Source: Pseudoclavibacter sp. 13-3
GTDB lineage: Bacteria; Actinomycetota; Actinomycetes; Actinomycetales; Microbacteriaceae
DNA length: 64,000 bases
Direction of reading: 5' to 3'
Assembly (NCBI RefSeq): GCF_021168475.1
Contig: NZ_JAJOZT010000001.1
Location: 653,238-717,237, forward strand
In this document: one piece after another, positions 40,931 through 53,048 of the stretch
Layout: every line of letters starts with the position of its first letter
Position numbering within the stretch: position 1 is the stretch's first letter
The notes under the pieces: generated by a model
What the model saw: only the letters and a program-made list of their open reading frames with translations
The model's database searches: none
Told to the model about the DNA's origin: nothing
Translations under genes and position numbers: made by a program

Positions 40931-42000
40931 TGCCCCAGGGCCTCGAGACGGTGCGCCTCGTCAGCGGCGACGGCCGACTCGATCACCGGGTCGAGCTCGC
41001 CGTTCATCACCTGATCGAGGTTGTAGGCCTTGAAGCCGGTTCGGTGGTCGGCGATGCGGTTCTCGGGAAAGTTGTAGGTGCGGATGCGCTCTGAACGATC
41101 CATCGAGCGAATCTGGCTGTGGCGCTGCTCGCTGGCGGCGGCGTCGAGTTCTTCCTGCTGTTTGGCGAGCAGACGGGCGCGCAGCACGCGCATGGCGGCG
41201 TCACGGTTCTGAATCTGGCTCTTCTCGTTCTGCATCGACACCACGATGCCGGTCGGCAGGTGCGTGATGCGCACGGCGGAGTCGGTCGTGTTGACCGACT
41301 GGCCGCCGGGGCCGGAGGAACGGTAGACGTCGATGCGCAGATCGTTCTGGTTGATCTGCACCTCTTCGGGCTCGTCGACCTCGGGGAACACCAGCACGCC
41401 GGTGGTCGAGGTGTGGATGCGCCCCTGGCTCTCGGTGACCGGCACACGCTGCACGCGATGCACGCCGCCTTCGTACTTCAGGTGCGCCCAGACACCTTCT
41501 GCAGGATTGTTCGAGCGGCCCTTGATGGCGACCGAGACGTCTTTGAACCCGCCCAGATCAGATTCGGTGGAGTCGAGCATCTCGACCTTCCACCCCTTCT
41601 TCTCGGCGTAGTGCATGTACATGCGCAGCAGGTCGCCGGCGAAGAGGGCGGACTCCTCGCCGCCCTCGCCGCCCTTGATCTCCATGATCACGTCACGGCC
41701 GTCATCGGGGTCGCGCGGAATCAGCAGTCGACGCAGCCGTTCGGCCGACGCGGCGAGCTCGGTCTCGAGACCGGGCACCTCGTCGGCGAACGACTCGTCT
41801 TCTCTGGCCAGCTCGCGCGCGGCCTCGAGATCTTCGTCGGTCTGCCGCCAGTGCTCGAAGGCGACCTTGATCGCGTTCAGCTCGTTGTACCGACGACTGA
41901 GCTTCTTCGCCAGAGCCGGCTTGGTGTGCACCACCGGGTCTGCGAGCTGGATCTGCAGGTCGGCGTGCTCGGCGAGCAGCTTGTCGACGGAGTCGAACAT
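40927..42000 (-). CDS. prfA: peptide chain release factor 1
   Basis: 357 residues from ATG 42000 ([16 protein letters not shown]), the family's usual N-terminus and length. It releases peptides at UAA and UAG. The GGQ motif is in [20 protein letters not shown]. The stop-codon-reading region lies near [20 protein letters not shown], which holds the tripeptide equivalent of PxT (PVTESQ). A TTG at 42027 overlapping the rho stop would add nine residues; ribosome-binding evidence is weak for both. Confidence 0.95.
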   Translation of the reverse strand: MFDSVDKLLAEHADLQIQLADPVVHTKPALAKKLSRRYNELNAIKVAFEHWRQTDEDLEAARELAREDESFADEVPGLETELAASAERLRRLLIPRDPDDGRDVIMEIKGGEGGEESALFAGDLLRMYMHYAEKKGWKVEMLDSTESDLGGFKDVSVAIKGRSNNPAEGVWAHLKYEGGVHRVQRVPVTESQGRIHTSTTGVLVFPEVDEPEEVQINQNDLRIDVYRSSGPGGQSVNTTDSAVRITHLPTGIVVSMQNEKSQIQNRDAAMRVLRARLLAKQQEELDAAASEQRHSQIRSMDRSERIRTYNFPENRIADHRTGFKAYNLDQVMNGELDPVIESAVAADEAHRLEALGQ

Positions 42001-42023
42001 CGAGCTCACAGTCGAGGCCTCGC

Positions 42024-44204
<2,181 letters not shown>

Positions 44205-44342
44205 AGGAGGTTTTCCTCTCGCCTTGCCGTTTCGGCCAAGGAGATTCATCGATCGGTGGTCCCGATCGTCATTACAGAAGGGCACACATCTGAGAAAACG
44301 TGAGGTGCCGCTGGATCATGACCGAGAGCACAGCTCTCAAAG

Positions 44343-45260
44343 TCACAACACTACTGTAGCACCCTCAGCGGCGATCGCCACCCGGTGCGACTTCCACCGC
44401 ACGGGCGTGTCATGCGAGGCGGAATCGACCAGGCCATCCGCCGCCGCCACGGCATCGGCCTCGGCCGCGCTGGTCGCGAGAACGAGCACCGTCGGCCCGG
44501 CCCCGCTCAGCACTGCCGCATGCCCCTGCGTGCGCAGATCGGTGATCATGCGGTCGGTCGCCGGCATCGCCTGCGCACGGTACGGCTGATGCAGGCGGTC
44601 TTCGGTCGCCTCGAAGAGCAGGCTCGGGTCTTCGCCGAGGGCATGCACCAGCAGCGCCGAACGCGACAGGTTGAACACGGCGTCGGCCACCGGCACGCTC
44701 TCTGGCTGGAGCATGCGCATGGCGCTCGTCTTGGTCGTGTAGTCGGGCACCAGCAGCACCGCGTGGATGCTCTCGTCGACCGTCATGGCGGCGCAGCGAG
44801 GGCGCCCCTCACCGTCGGTGTAGGCGATGGTCGCGCCGCCGTAGACGGCCGGAGCCGCGTTGTCGGGGTGCCCTTCGCAGGCGGTGGCCAGCCGAAAGAC
44901 CTCGTCGCGGTCGGGCTGCTCACCGGTGTGCAGGGCGAGCGCCGCAGCGACGCCGGCGACTACGGCCGATGCCGAAGACCCGAGCCCGCCCGACTGCGGC
45001 ACGCCGTTCAGGGCACGCAGATGCGCACCGGAGAGGGCACCGCCGAGCTGCTCCGTCGTCTGCAGCAGAATGCGCACGAGCAGGTTGCGACGGTCGCGAG
45101 GCAGCCACTTCGACCCGGCGCCCCGCACGTCGACCTCGAATCGGCCGGAGTCGTTCGGGGTGACCTCGACCTCGTTCCAGAGGTCGAGGGCGATGCCGAG
45201 CGAGTCGAAGCCGGGGCCCAGATTGGCGCTGGTGCCGGGAACACGAACGCGAACGGACAT
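44343..45260 (-). CDS. thrB: homoserine kinase
   Basis: 305 residues, GHMP kinase family. Phosphorylates homoserine for threonine synthesis. Motifs: VPGTSANLGPGFDSLGIAL; the ATP-binding GVPQSGGLGSSASAVVAGVAAAL; and AVLSGAGPTVLVLA near the end. ATG 45260 has GGAG at six bases and begins one base after the hom stop, so the pair is coupled. An ATG 18 bases upstream lies inside hom. Confidence 0.96.
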   Translation of the reverse strand: MSVRVRVPGTSANLGPGFDSLGIALDLWNEVEVTPNDSGRFEVDVRGAGSKWLPRDRRNLLVRILLQTTEQLGGALSGAHLRALNGVPQSGGLGSSASAVVAGVAAALALHTGEQPDRDEVFRLATACEGHPDNAAPAVYGGATIAYTDGEGRPRCAAMTVDESIHAVLLVPDYTTKTSAMRMLQPESVPVADAVFNLSRSALLVHALGEDPSLLFEATEDRLHQPYRAQAMPATDRMITDLRTQGHAAVLSGAGPTVLVLATSAAEADAVAAADGLVDSASHDTPVRWKSHRVAIAAEGATVVL

Positions 45261-45261
45261 A

Positions 45262-46620
45262 TCAGTCTCCTTCGACACGCATGACGCCGATCACAGAGCG
45301 CACGGCAGACGTCTCGCCGAGCTGCTCGACGGTTCGCCGAAGGCGCTCCTCGGGTGCCCGGTGCGTGACGATGACGAGACTGACGTCTGCGGCTGATGCG
45401 GTGGTGGCCTCGTCTGAGCCTGCGGCAGCGGTCGTGGAGACAGCCGAGTCAGCGAGTTGCTCCTGGTGCAGGGCGCGAACCGAGATCTCGTTGCCCGCGA
45501 AGACCGCCGAGATCTGCTCGAGCACACCCGGCTCGTCGGCGACGTGCAGAGTGATGTGCCAGCTCGACTCGACCTCTGAGATGTCGGCGATGCGCAGGTT
45601 CGCGTCGAAGGTGACGAACTCGGCCGGTGCGCCGCGCACGATGCGCTTCGCGGCGAGCACGAAGTCGCTGAGCACGGTCGACGAGGTCTCGACGCCGCCG
45701 GCGCCAGCACCGTAGAACATCAGGTCACCGGCGTCGAGCGCCTCGACGAAGATGGCGTTCTTGCCCCCGTGCACTGCAGCAAGCGGGTGATCGGCGGGCA
45801 CCATCGCCGGATAGACACGCACGTTGACCGCGTCGCGCTCGCCCGGCTTCTCGGGAAGGCGCTCGGCGATCGCGAGCAGCTTCACGACGTAGCCGGCCCG
45901 TTTGGCGGCGACGAGCTGCTCAGTGGTCAGCCTCGTGATGCCCTCGGTGTGCACCGCTGAGCGGGGCACGTGCGTGTGGAAGGCGAGACCGGCGAGAATG
46001 GTCGCCTTGGCCGCGGCGTCGTGACCCTCGACGTCGGCGCTGGGGTCGGCTTCGAGATAGCCGAGACGGCTGGCCTCGTCGAGTGCCTCGTCGAGCGTGA
46101 TGCCCGCGGTGTCGATGCGATCGAGAATGTAGTTCGTGCTGCCGTTGACGATGCCGAGCACACGGTTGATGCGGTCGCCCACGAGGGAGTCCTGCAGCGG
46201 GCGGATGATCGGGATCGCAGCCGCCGCGGCCGCCTCGTACCAGGTCTCGGCGCCGCCGCGGCGGCCGGCCTCGAAGATGTCGACCTGGTGCGCGGCCAGG
46301 AGTGCCTTATTGGCGGTGATGACGTCTTTGCCCTCGCTGAGCGCGCGCTCGATGTACGTGCGTGCGGGCTCGATGCCGCCGATCAGCTCGATCACGATGT
46401 CGGCCTCGTCGATGAGGCGATCGGCGTCGGTGGTGAACAGCTGCTCAGGCAGCTCGACGTCGCGGTGTGCGTGCAGGTTGCGCACCGCGATGCCGATCAG
46501 CTCGAAGTCGGCGCCGATGCGCTGGGCGAGCTCGGCACGACGTTCGATCAGCTGTCGGGCCGTCTGCGCTCCGACCGACCCGGCGCCGAGCAGGGCGACT
46601 TTCAGCGTGCGGTGAGTCAT
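45262..46620 (-). CDS. hom: homoserine dehydrogenase
   Basis: 452 residues. Reduces aspartate semialdehyde to homoserine. NAD(P) motif LKVALLGAGSVGAQTARQL at the N-terminus; catalytic region RVLGIVNGSTNYILDRIDTAG and DVEGHDAAAKATILAGLAF with the conserved Lys. The C-terminal ACT regulatory domain (WHITLHVADEPGVLEQISAVF) is interrupted by an Ala/Thr/Ser-rich insert (SAVSTTAAAGSDEATTASAA), which is unusual. It overlaps lysA by one base (TGATG) and precedes thrB. Confidence 0.96.
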   Translation of the reverse strand: MTHRTLKVALLGAGSVGAQTARQLIERRAELAQRIGADFELIGIAVRNLHAHRDVELPEQLFTTDADRLIDEADIVIELIGGIEPARTYIERALSEGKDVITANKALLAAHQVDIFEAGRRGGAETWYEAAAAAAIPIIRPLQDSLVGDRINRVLGIVNGSTNYILDRIDTAGITLDEALDEASRLGYLEADPSADVEGHDAAAKATILAGLAFHTHVPRSAVHTEGITRLTTEQLVAAKRAGYVVKLLAIAERLPEKPGERDAVNVRVYPAMVPADHPLAAVHGGKNAIFVEALDAGDLMFYGAGAGGVETSSTVLSDFVLAAKRIVRGAPAEFVTFDANLRIADISEVESSWHITLHVADEPGVLEQISAVFAGNEISVRALHQEQLADSAVSTTAAAGSDEATTASAADVSLVIVTHRAPEERLRRTVEQLGETSAVRSVIGVMRVEGD

Positions 46621-48113
46621 CAGTCCTCCGTCTTGTTCGTGATCTCGAGACCGGCGTCACGGCGCAGCAGCGTCTCGATGCTCTCGCCGTGCACCAGCAG
46701 GTGTGCGGTTCCATCCCAGACGCCCACGACAGCCGGGCGCGGAAGCATGTTGTAGTTCGACGACAGCGAGAAGCAGTACGCGCCGGTGTCGGGCACGGCG
46801 AGCAGATCGCCTCGACGCACGTCTTCGGGCAGGTAGTCGGCCTGCACCACGATGTCACCGCTCTCGCAGTGCTTCCCCACCACGCGCACGAGCACCGGCT
46901 CGGCGTCGCTGCTGCGCGAGGCGAGCGAGGCCTGGTAGTCGGCGTCGTACAGCTCGGGGCGGGGGTTGTCGCTCATTCCCCCGTCGACGGCGATGTATCG
47001 GCGGGTGTTGCCGGTGAGCTGATCGATCTGCACGTCTTTGATGGTGCCGGTCTCATAGAGCGTCACGCCGGCGCGGCCGACGATCGAGCGCCCCGGCTCG
47101 ATCGCGATGTGCGGCACCGGAACGCCCTGCGCGAAGCAGGAGCGCTGCAGGGTCGACGCGATGTTCTCGGCCATCTGCTCGATCGGTCGCGGCAGGTCGG
47201 CTTCGGTGTAGGCGATGCCGAAGCCGCCGCCCAGGTTGAGCTCGGGCACGGGCCCGCTCTCGAGCAGCCGTTTCTGCACCTCGATGAGACGCGTGATCGC
47301 TTCGTCGAATCCGAGCGCGTCGAAGATCTGCGAGCCGATGTGCGAGTGCATGCCGACGAACTCGACGCGGTCGATCGCACGCAGACGGCGCACCGCCTCG
47401 TCGACGTCGGCCAGCGCCACCCCGAACTTCTGATCTTCGCGTGCCGTCGCCAAGAACTCGTGCGTCGACGCATGCACGCCCGTCGTCACGCGCAGACGCA
47501 CACGCTGCCGATACGACGGATCTGCCAGCGGGCTGGACGCAGCAGGCGAACCGGCCGCTGCATCCGCCGTCGTCTCGGCGACCGCGTCTTCGATCACGGC
47601 CTGCAGCAGGTCGATCTCATCGAGCGAGTCGACCACGATCGTGCCCAGGCCAATGCCGACTGCGGCGCGCAGCTCGGCGTACGACTTGTTGTTGCCGTGC
47701 AGGCCGATGCGCTGCGGGGGCATGCCCGCGGCGACGGCGATCGCGAGCTCTCCCCCGCTCGAGACGTCGACGTTGAGGCCGGCGTCGCGCATCCAGCGCA
47801 CGACGTCTGAGGTGAGCAGCGCCTTCGAAGCGTAGTAGACGGTGACGTCGGTGCCGATGGTGGCGAGTGCGTTCGCGAATGCGTCACGGATGCGGGTGGC
47901 CTGTGCGACTGCGGTGGCGCGATCGACCACGTAGAGCGGCGTGCCGAAGGTCTTGGCGAGGTCAGTCACCGCGACCCCGCCGATCTCGACCCCACCCGAG
48001 GCATTGCGGGCCGCGGTGTCTGGCCAGATGGCCGGATCGAGCGTGTTCAGGTCGTCAGGAATGGTGAGCCATTCGGGAGCCAGCGGTTCGGTGTGATCTG
48101 AGTGTGAGGGCAC
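46620..48113 (-). CDS. lysA: diaminopimelate decarboxylase
   Basis: 497 residues. PLP enzyme producing lysine from meso-diaminopimelate. PLP-lysine block VTVYYASKALLTSDVVRWM; conserved HSHIGSQIFD, GGGFGIAYTEAD and DTGAYCFSLSSNYNML, which carries the second-subunit Tyr/Cys region (RPELYDADY is also present). There is an Ala/Ser insert near residue 195 (TTADAAAGSPAASSPLADP). The GTG at 48113 is preferred: TAGAAT stands six bases before it, the spacing of a leaderless transcript. ATG 48119, two codons earlier, touches the -10 and would lie upstream of the expected transcription start. Confidence 0.93.
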   Translation of the reverse strand: MPSHSDHTEPLAPEWLTIPDDLNTLDPAIWPDTAARNASGGVEIGGVAVTDLAKTFGTPLYVVDRATAVAQATRIRDAFANALATIGTDVTVYYASKALLTSDVVRWMRDAGLNVDVSSGGELAIAVAAGMPPQRIGLHGNNKSYAELRAAVGIGLGTIVVDSLDEIDLLQAVIEDAVAETTADAAAGSPAASSPLADPSYRQRVRLRVTTGVHASTHEFLATAREDQKFGVALADVDEAVRRLRAIDRVEFVGMHSHIGSQIFDALGFDEAITRLIEVQKRLLESGPVPELNLGGGFGIAYTEADLPRPIEQMAENIASTLQRSCFAQGVPVPHIAIEPGRSIVGRAGVTLYETGTIKDVQIDQLTGNTRRYIAVDGGMSDNPRPELYDADYQASLASRSSDAEPVLVRVVGKHCESGDIVVQADYLPEDVRRGDLLAVPDTGAYCFSLSSNYNMLPRPAVVGVWDGTAHLLVHGESIETLLRRDAGLEITNKTED

Positions 48114-48125
48114 CCGCATATTCTA
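48114..48125 (-). promoter_or_regulatory. -10 element TAGAAT before lysA
   Basis: On the minus strand TAGAAT (48125-48120) is followed by six bases and the GTG at 48113, as before panE. It decides the start of lysA. Confidence 0.55.
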
Positions 48126-48308
48126 CGTGGTCGGCACGTCGGTCCATCCCAGCTGGAGCAAACCCGCGGTCGTGGCACCGAAAGTGCAGAAAATACGGCC
48201 ATCACGCAGCGATAGGCAGAGATTCTACAAACTCAGCGCACTGCCGCAGTCGATGAGCCACCGAGCTGCGGCGCGCACGAGAGAGCTGCGGCAGCGCTGC
48301 GGCGCGCA

Positions 48309-48336
48309 GCGGCGACCTCGCTGCGGCGACCTCGCT
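48309..48336. repeat. 14-base tandem repeat between argS and lysA
   Basis: Two exact copies of GCGGCGACCTCGCT (48309-48322, 48323-48336) plus a partial third (GCGGCGG) lie just after the argS stop, in a GCTGCGG-rich stretch that can fold into several hairpins. It may serve as argS terminator. Confidence 0.7.
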
Positions 48337-48348
48337 GCGGCGGCAGAA

Positions 48349-50091
48349 TCACATGCGCTCTGGGGCCGAGACGCCCAACAGATTCAGGCCGTTGCGCAGA
48401 ACCTGTCCCGCGGCATCGTTGAGCGCCAGACGGGCAGCGTGCACCGGCTCGACCGCTCCGTTGCTGAGCGGAATCACGCGGCAGTTGTCGTACCAGCGGT
48501 GGAAGTCGCTTGCGAGCTCCTCAAGATAGCGGGCCACGCGGTGCGGCTCGCGGAACTCCGCGGCTTTGGCCACGACGGCCGGGAACTGCGCGATCTTCGC
48601 GATCAGCTCGGTCTCGGTGGCATGCGTGAGCGTCGACGGGTCGAAGTCGAAGGCCGAGACGGTCACGCCGGCGGCGGCAGACTTCTCGGCGGCGGCGCGC
48701 ACCTGTTCGACGTCCTGCCCGGGCAGCGCGACGGCGATGCCCGCAGCAGCCGCGTTCAGCCCCACGTTGTGCGTGCGCGCATGCGCGTACTGCACGTAGA
48801 ACACCGGGTTGTCATTGGTGCGGCTGCGCAGCTTCTCGCCGTCGAGGTTCAGCGGCGAGTCGGCGGGATACCGTGCCAGCCAGTAGCGCATCGCATCGCT
48901 GCCGATCCAGGAGAGCAGATCATCGAGCTCGATGATGTTGCCCGCGCGCTTCGACAGCTTCGCGCCGTTGAGGTTCACCAGCTGCCCGATCAGCACGCTG
49001 ATGTTCGTCTCGGGGTCGTCGCCCGCGGCGGCCACGATCGCCTTCAGACGATTGACGTAGCCGTGATGGTCGGCACCGAGGAAGTAGATGGCCTGCTCGT
49101 ACCCGCGACGACGCTTGTCGAGGTAATACGCGGCATCTGCGGCGAAATACGTCTCTTCGCCATTCGACCGCACGACCACGCGGTCTTTGTCGTCGCCGAA
49201 GTCAGAGGTGCGCACCCAGGTCGCACCTTCCTGCTCGAAGACGCGACCCTGATCTCGCAGGTGCTGCACCGCATCCTGAATCAGGCTCGTGCCGGTCTCA
49301 GGGTTGATCGCGTGCAGGCGACGCTCGCTGAACCACACGTCGAAGTGCACGTTGAACGTGTCGAGCGAGTGCTTGATCTCGGCGAGCTGCTTCGCGTAGG
49401 CGAGCTCGCGTGCGGTCGACAGCTGCTCGTCGGCCGGCAGATCGAGAATGTCGGGCCGCTCGCCTTTGACGTAGGCGGCGAGATCCTGGATGTACTGCCC
49501 AGGATAACCGCCTTCGGGCGTGGGCTCGCCCTTGATGGCGGCGAGCACCGAGTCGGCGAAGCGGTTCATCTGGCTGCCGGCGTCGTTGATGTAGTACTCG
49601 CTGACGACCTTGGCGCCGGACGCCTTCAGCAGGCGCGCGATCGAATCGCCGAGTGCAGCCCACCGGGTGTGCCCGATGTGCAGCGGGCCGGTGGGGTTGG
49701 CCGAGACGAACTCGAGGTCGATCGAGTGGCCGGCGAGCGCCTCGTTGTCGCCGAAATGGTCACCCTGGCCGATGACCGTCGGCAGGATGCTGGCGCCGGC
49801 CGCGGCGTCGAGCGTGACGTTGATGAATCCCGGGCCTGCGACGTCGACCTCGGCGATGCCGTCGACGTCGCGCAGACGCCCGGCGATCGTCTCGGCGAGC
49901 GCACGCGGAACCAGTCCGACGCGCTTGGCATGCTGCAGCGCGACGTTGGTCGCCCAGTCACCGTGGTCACGGCTCTTCGGCCGGTCGATGCGCGGGGCCG
50001 GCACCGAGGTGAGCTCGGTCGGCACCTCGCCCGCCTCGGCGAGGCCGTGCAGAATGTCGACGATGGTCTGGGAGAGATCTTCAGGGGTCAC
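48349..50091 (-). CDS. argS: arginyl-tRNA synthetase
   Basis: 580 residues. Class I synthetase. HIGH-type motif in SANPTGPLHIGHTRWAALGDS; KMSKS equivalent near AKLSKRAGNIIELDDLL. C-terminal anticodon-binding helical domain: FYVQYAHARTHNVGLNAAA and the LYELASDFHRWYDNCRV-like end (here LEELASDFHRWYDNCRV). Start is GTG at 50091; TAGAAT lies eight bases upstream on the minus strand, so it too may be leaderless. The tRNA-Arg(CCG) gene is 107 bases away, divergent. Confidence 0.97.
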   Translation of the reverse strand: MTPEDLSQTIVDILHGLAEAGEVPTELTSVPAPRIDRPKSRDHGDWATNVALQHAKRVGLVPRALAETIAGRLRDVDGIAEVDVAGPGFINVTLDAAAGASILPTVIGQGDHFGDNEALAGHSIDLEFVSANPTGPLHIGHTRWAALGDSIARLLKASGAKVVSEYYINDAGSQMNRFADSVLAAIKGEPTPEGGYPGQYIQDLAAYVKGERPDILDLPADEQLSTARELAYAKQLAEIKHSLDTFNVHFDVWFSERRLHAINPETGTSLIQDAVQHLRDQGRVFEQEGATWVRTSDFGDDKDRVVVRSNGEETYFAADAAYYLDKRRRGYEQAIYFLGADHHGYVNRLKAIVAAAGDDPETNISVLIGQLVNLNGAKLSKRAGNIIELDDLLSWIGSDAMRYWLARYPADSPLNLDGEKLRSRTNDNPVFYVQYAHARTHNVGLNAAAAGIAVALPGQDVEQVRAAAEKSAAAGVTVSAFDFDPSTLTHATETELIAKIAQFPAVVAKAAEFREPHRVARYLEELASDFHRWYDNCRVIPLSNGAVEPVHAARLALNDAAGQVLRNGLNLLGVSAPERM

Positions 50092-50198
50092 GAGGGCTTA
50101 TTCTAGCGGCTGCGAGCGCGCCGTGCCGCGCATGGCCTGCGGCGGATGCTATTCTGGTGGGCGTCTGTGCGCGCCTGCTCTGCGGGTGCGTGCGTTCT

Positions 50199-50272
50199 GC
50201 GCCCATAGCTCAGCTGGATAGAGCGTTGGTTTCCGGTACCAAAGGCCAGGGGTTCGAATCCCCTTGGGCGCA
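50199..50272 (+). tRNA. tRNA-Arg (anticodon CCG)
   Basis: 74 bases. The acceptor arms GCGCCCA and TGGGCGC pair exactly. The anticodon stem TTGGT/ACCAA encloses the loop TTCCGGT with anticodon CCG, reading CGG. The T-loop GGTTCGAATC is canonical. The sequence after the discriminator A is CC, with no encoded full CCA. Confidence 0.97.
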
Positions 50273-50301
50273 CCGAACAGCACCAGTCGGTGTACCCAAA
50301 G

Positions 50302-50352
50302 AGCAGCCGAGCCGGCGATCGGTCAACCCGATCACCGGCTCGGCTGCCTTTT
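50302..50352. terminator. terminator shared by tRNA-Arg and the FKBP gene
   Basis: AGCAGCCGAGCCGG with GATCGG pairs with CCGATC and CCGGCTCGGCTGC, followed on the plus strand by CTTTTC. It lies 30 bases past the tRNA and 10 bases past the end of the converging FKBP gene. Confidence 0.88.
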
Positions 50353-50361
50353 CGCTGAGTC

Positions 50362-51282
50362 TTACTCTCCTGTCGAGGTCGAGGCGTCGCTGGCTGGCCC
50401 GGTCGAGTCGATCGTGAGCACGAACACCAGGGTCTCATGCTGCATCACCGCCCCGTCGCTGCTGCCGTACGCCTCTGACGGCGGCACCACAGCCACCACC
50501 GTCGAGCCGACTTTCTGCCCGACCAGCGCCTTGACGAATCCGGGGATCAGCCCCGTCTCGTCTGCCGTGCTCGTTGCCGCGTCGCCGCCGTAGTTGCTCT
50601 CGACCTGCTTGCCGTCGCGCAGCTTGGTGAGCTGGTAGTGGAACGACACGCTGTTGCCCTCCGCGACCGTCTCGCCGTCACCCTGCTTGATCACCTTGAC
50701 CTGTGTGGTCTTCGGTGAGATGCCGGTCGTGATCGTGGTCGTCGGGTTTCCGGAGTCGTCGAGCGTCACGGTGGGAAAGTCGGCATCGCTGAACGTGTCG
50801 GAGAGCTCGGGGTCGCTCGTCTGCACCTGGCCGATGACGTCGACCACCATAGCCAGCGGGTCGGAGTCGTCGAGCCCGAAGTAGCTGCTTGCGTTGCCGG
50901 CGCCGAGAAGGTCGGAGGCGCTGCCCGTGATGCTCAGGCGGGTTCCGATCTTCTTGCCGTCGATCTGGTCGGGCAGCGAGCTGAAGTACTGCTTCCACGA
51001 TGTCAGGCCCGACGTGGTGTTGTAAGGCGAGAGGTCTTTCTGGTTGGTCGGGTCGTAGAGCGCCAGCCCGAGTTCGACGTTGTCGTCTTTGCCGACGGTG
51101 TCGCCGTCACCGTCGATCAGAGTCTTGGTCTGCACCTTCGAGGTGTCGACGTCGCCTGAGACGCTGACGGCCGCCGCCGTGCCGAAGTCGCCCGTGACGT
51201 CGATGCCGTTCGACCCGTTCGAGCATCCGGCCAGTCCTACCATCGTCACCGCGATCACTCCGGCTGTGAGCCACTTGCGCAC
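50362..51282 (-). CDS. FKBP-type peptidyl-prolyl isomerase lipoprotein
   Basis: 306 residues. Signal peptide with lipobox MVGLAGC at the N-terminus, so it is membrane-anchored outside the cell. The C-terminal FKBP domain has [40 protein letters not shown] and PPSEAYGSS. The first half ([35 protein letters not shown]) looks like a degenerate FKBP domain without the active-site set. Function: folding of secreted proteins. The upstream region shows no clear operator. Confidence 0.92.
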   Translation of the reverse strand: MRKWLTAGVIAVTMVGLAGCSNGSNGIDVTGDFGTAAAVSVSGDVDTSKVQTKTLIDGDGDTVGKDDNVELGLALYDPTNQKDLSPYNTTSGLTSWKQYFSSLPDQIDGKKIGTRLSITGSASDLLGAGNASSYFGLDDSDPLAMVVDVIGQVQTSDPELSDTFSDADFPTVTLDDSGNPTTTITTGISPKTTQVKVIKQGDGETVAEGNSVSFHYQLTKLRDGKQVESNYGGDAATSTADETGLIPGFVKALVGQKVGSTVVAVVPPSEAYGSSDGAVMQHETLVFVLTIDSTGPASDASTSTGE

Positions 51283-51621
51283 GCTGCCACTCTCCCGTCT
51301 CTGGCCATGTCACAGCATGGCCGCGTTGTCTGCTTCAGATTCTGCTTCGTTCGCTCTGCGCGGCGGATGCCGTGGTACCGACGACCTCTGAACTGGCGTC
51401 TGCTGGCATGCCGGCCGAGCGTTACCCATCGTGGTCAGCGCACATTCCGACGACTCATGACTGCGCTGTGAATACGCTGAGCGTCTGCACCGCGGCAGGC
51501 GCAGACGGCCGCGGGCCGGGCGCTGGTGGCCGGGCGCTCAACTCCTTACCCGGCCCCAAGGCAGCACAGAGGGGCGCCGGCTGCCCGGACGCCCCTCTGT
51601 CTCAGCTGCTGAGCACGCGGC
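51283..51621. other. intergenic region between the FKBP and lactate dehydrogenase genes
   Basis: 339 bases with no gene recognised. It holds the lldD terminator at 51566-51600 and, on the FKBP side, the FKBP promoter region, in which I see no distinctive element. Confidence 0.7.
51566..51600 (-). terminator. hairpin downstream of lldD
   Basis: ACAGAGGGGCG (51566-51576) pairs with CGCCCCTCTGT (51590-51600), 21 bases after the lldD stop. Confidence 0.85.
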
Positions 51622-52932
51622 TCACTTCTTGGCGCCGGCCGCCTCGCGCTCGGCTTTCGCTTGGAGCTCGCTCGCAGCTGCCTGCGCACCGTTCGCCTCG
51701 CGCTCGTCGCGCGTCAGCCGACGCAGCTGCGTGACGTGACCGGGGTTCAGCTCGTCGAGCGACGAGACGCCGAGCAGCTTCATGGTGCGGATGATCTCGT
51801 CGCGCAGAATCTGAATCGTGCGATCGACGCCCTGACGGCCGCCGGCCATCAGACCGTAGAGGTAGGCGCGGCCGATGAGCGTGAAGTTCGCGCCCTTGGC
51901 GATCGCCGCGACCACGTCGGCCCCTGACATGATGCCGGTGTCGACGCCGATCTCGGTGCGGTCGCCGACGGCCTTGACCACGTCGGGCAGCAGCTGGAAC
52001 GGCACGGGCGCGCGGTCGAGCTGGCGGCCGCCGTGGTTCGAGAGCACGATGCCGTCGACGCCCGCAGCCACCAGGTTCTTCGCGTCTTCGACGTTCTGCA
52101 CACCCTTGATCACGAGTTTGCCGGGCCACATCTCTCGGATGACGTCGAGGTCGTCGAAGCTGATGGTGGGGTCCATCGCGCTGTCGAGCAGCTCGCCCAC
52201 CGTGCCGCCGGTCGAGCTCAGCGAGGCGAACTCCAGCTCAGGCGTGGTGAGGAAGTCCCACCACCACCACGGCCGTGGAATCGCATTGATGACGGTGCCG
52301 AGCGAGATCTGCGGCGGAATCGAGAAGCCGTTGCGCTTGTCGCGCAGACGCTGCCCGGCGACCGGGGTGTCGACGGTGAAGAACAGCGTGTCGAACCCGG
52401 CCTTGGCCGCGCGTCGGGTGAGCTCGTAGCTGATCTCACGATCGCGCATCACATAGAGCTGGAACCAGTTGCGCCCGTCGGGGTTGGCCGCCTTGACGTC
52501 TTCGATCGACGTGGTGCCCAGAGTCGACAGGGTGAACGGGATGCCGGCAGCGCCTGCGGCACCGGCTCCGGCGACCTCGCCCTCAGTCTGCATCAGGCGG
52601 GTGAACCCCGTCGGCGCGATGCCGAACGGAAGCGCAGACGGGCCGCCGAAGATCTCGCAGCTCGTGTCGACATCCGTCGCCGGGTGCAGCACAGACGGAT
52701 GCAGCTCGATGTCACGGAACGCCTGCCGGGCACGACGCAGCGAGATCTCGTCTTCGGCCGCGCCGTCGGTGTAGTCGAAGGCCGCACGGGGCGTGCGACG
52801 GGCTGCGATGCGGCGCAGATCCCAGATGGTCAGCGCCGAGTTGAGCCGCCGTCGGCGACCGTTCAGATCGATGGGTTTGAAATGCAGCAGATCGAAGATC
52901 TCGCTGGGCTTGGGAAACTGCCTCGTCACCAT
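51622..52932 (-). CDS. lldD: FMN-dependent alpha-hydroxy-acid dehydrogenase, probably L-lactate dehydrogenase
   Basis: 436 residues. Oxidises L-lactate to pyruvate, passing electrons to quinone or oxygen. FMN-fold blocks: [43 protein letters not shown], then the active-site [17 protein letters not shown] and [20 protein letters not shown]. The ATG at 52932 has AGGAG upstream. The C-terminal tail is Ala/Glu/Lys-rich. It is a single-gene unit bounded by a hairpin. Other 2-hydroxy acids are possible substrates; no L-lactate permease or LldR-type regulator is adjacent. Confidence 0.9.
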   Translation of the reverse strand: MVTRQFPKPSEIFDLLHFKPIDLNGRRRRLNSALTIWDLRRIAARRTPRAAFDYTDGAAEDEISLRRARQAFRDIELHPSVLHPATDVDTSCEIFGGPSALPFGIAPTGFTRLMQTEGEVAGAGAAGAAGIPFTLSTLGTTSIEDVKAANPDGRNWFQLYVMRDREISYELTRRAAKAGFDTLFFTVDTPVAGQRLRDKRNGFSIPPQISLGTVINAIPRPWWWWDFLTTPELEFASLSSTGGTVGELLDSAMDPTISFDDLDVIREMWPGKLVIKGVQNVEDAKNLVAAGVDGIVLSNHGGRQLDRAPVPFQLLPDVVKAVGDRTEIGVDTGIMSGADVVAAIAKGANFTLIGRAYLYGLMAGGRQGVDRTIQILRDEIIRTMKLLGVSSLDELNPGHVTQLRRLTRDEREANGAQAAASELQAKAEREAAGAKK

Positions 52933-52998
52933 GTTCGCCACTCTCCTGTGAATCGCTGTCAGCGGCCCACACGCCAATGTGGTCGGGCCACCAGTTCG

Positions 52999-53017
52999 TT
53001 TCGGTCAGCCTAATCAG
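52999..53017 (-). promoter_or_regulatory. weak DtxR-like site upstream of lldD
   Basis: TTCGGTCAGCCTAATCAGT matches the DtxR consensus at about 13 of 19 positions, mostly in the centre (GGTCAGCCTAA). It is 67 bases before the lldD start. Weaker than the two clear boxes. Confidence 0.3.
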
Positions 53018-53048
53018 TGGCAGCAATGAAAGAAAGGGTTGCCTCGCC

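Noticed and set aside
48127-50106. 659-codon plus-strand open frame opposite argS
   Set aside because: Antisense shadow of a complete arginyl-tRNA synthetase; it also runs through the tandem repeat.
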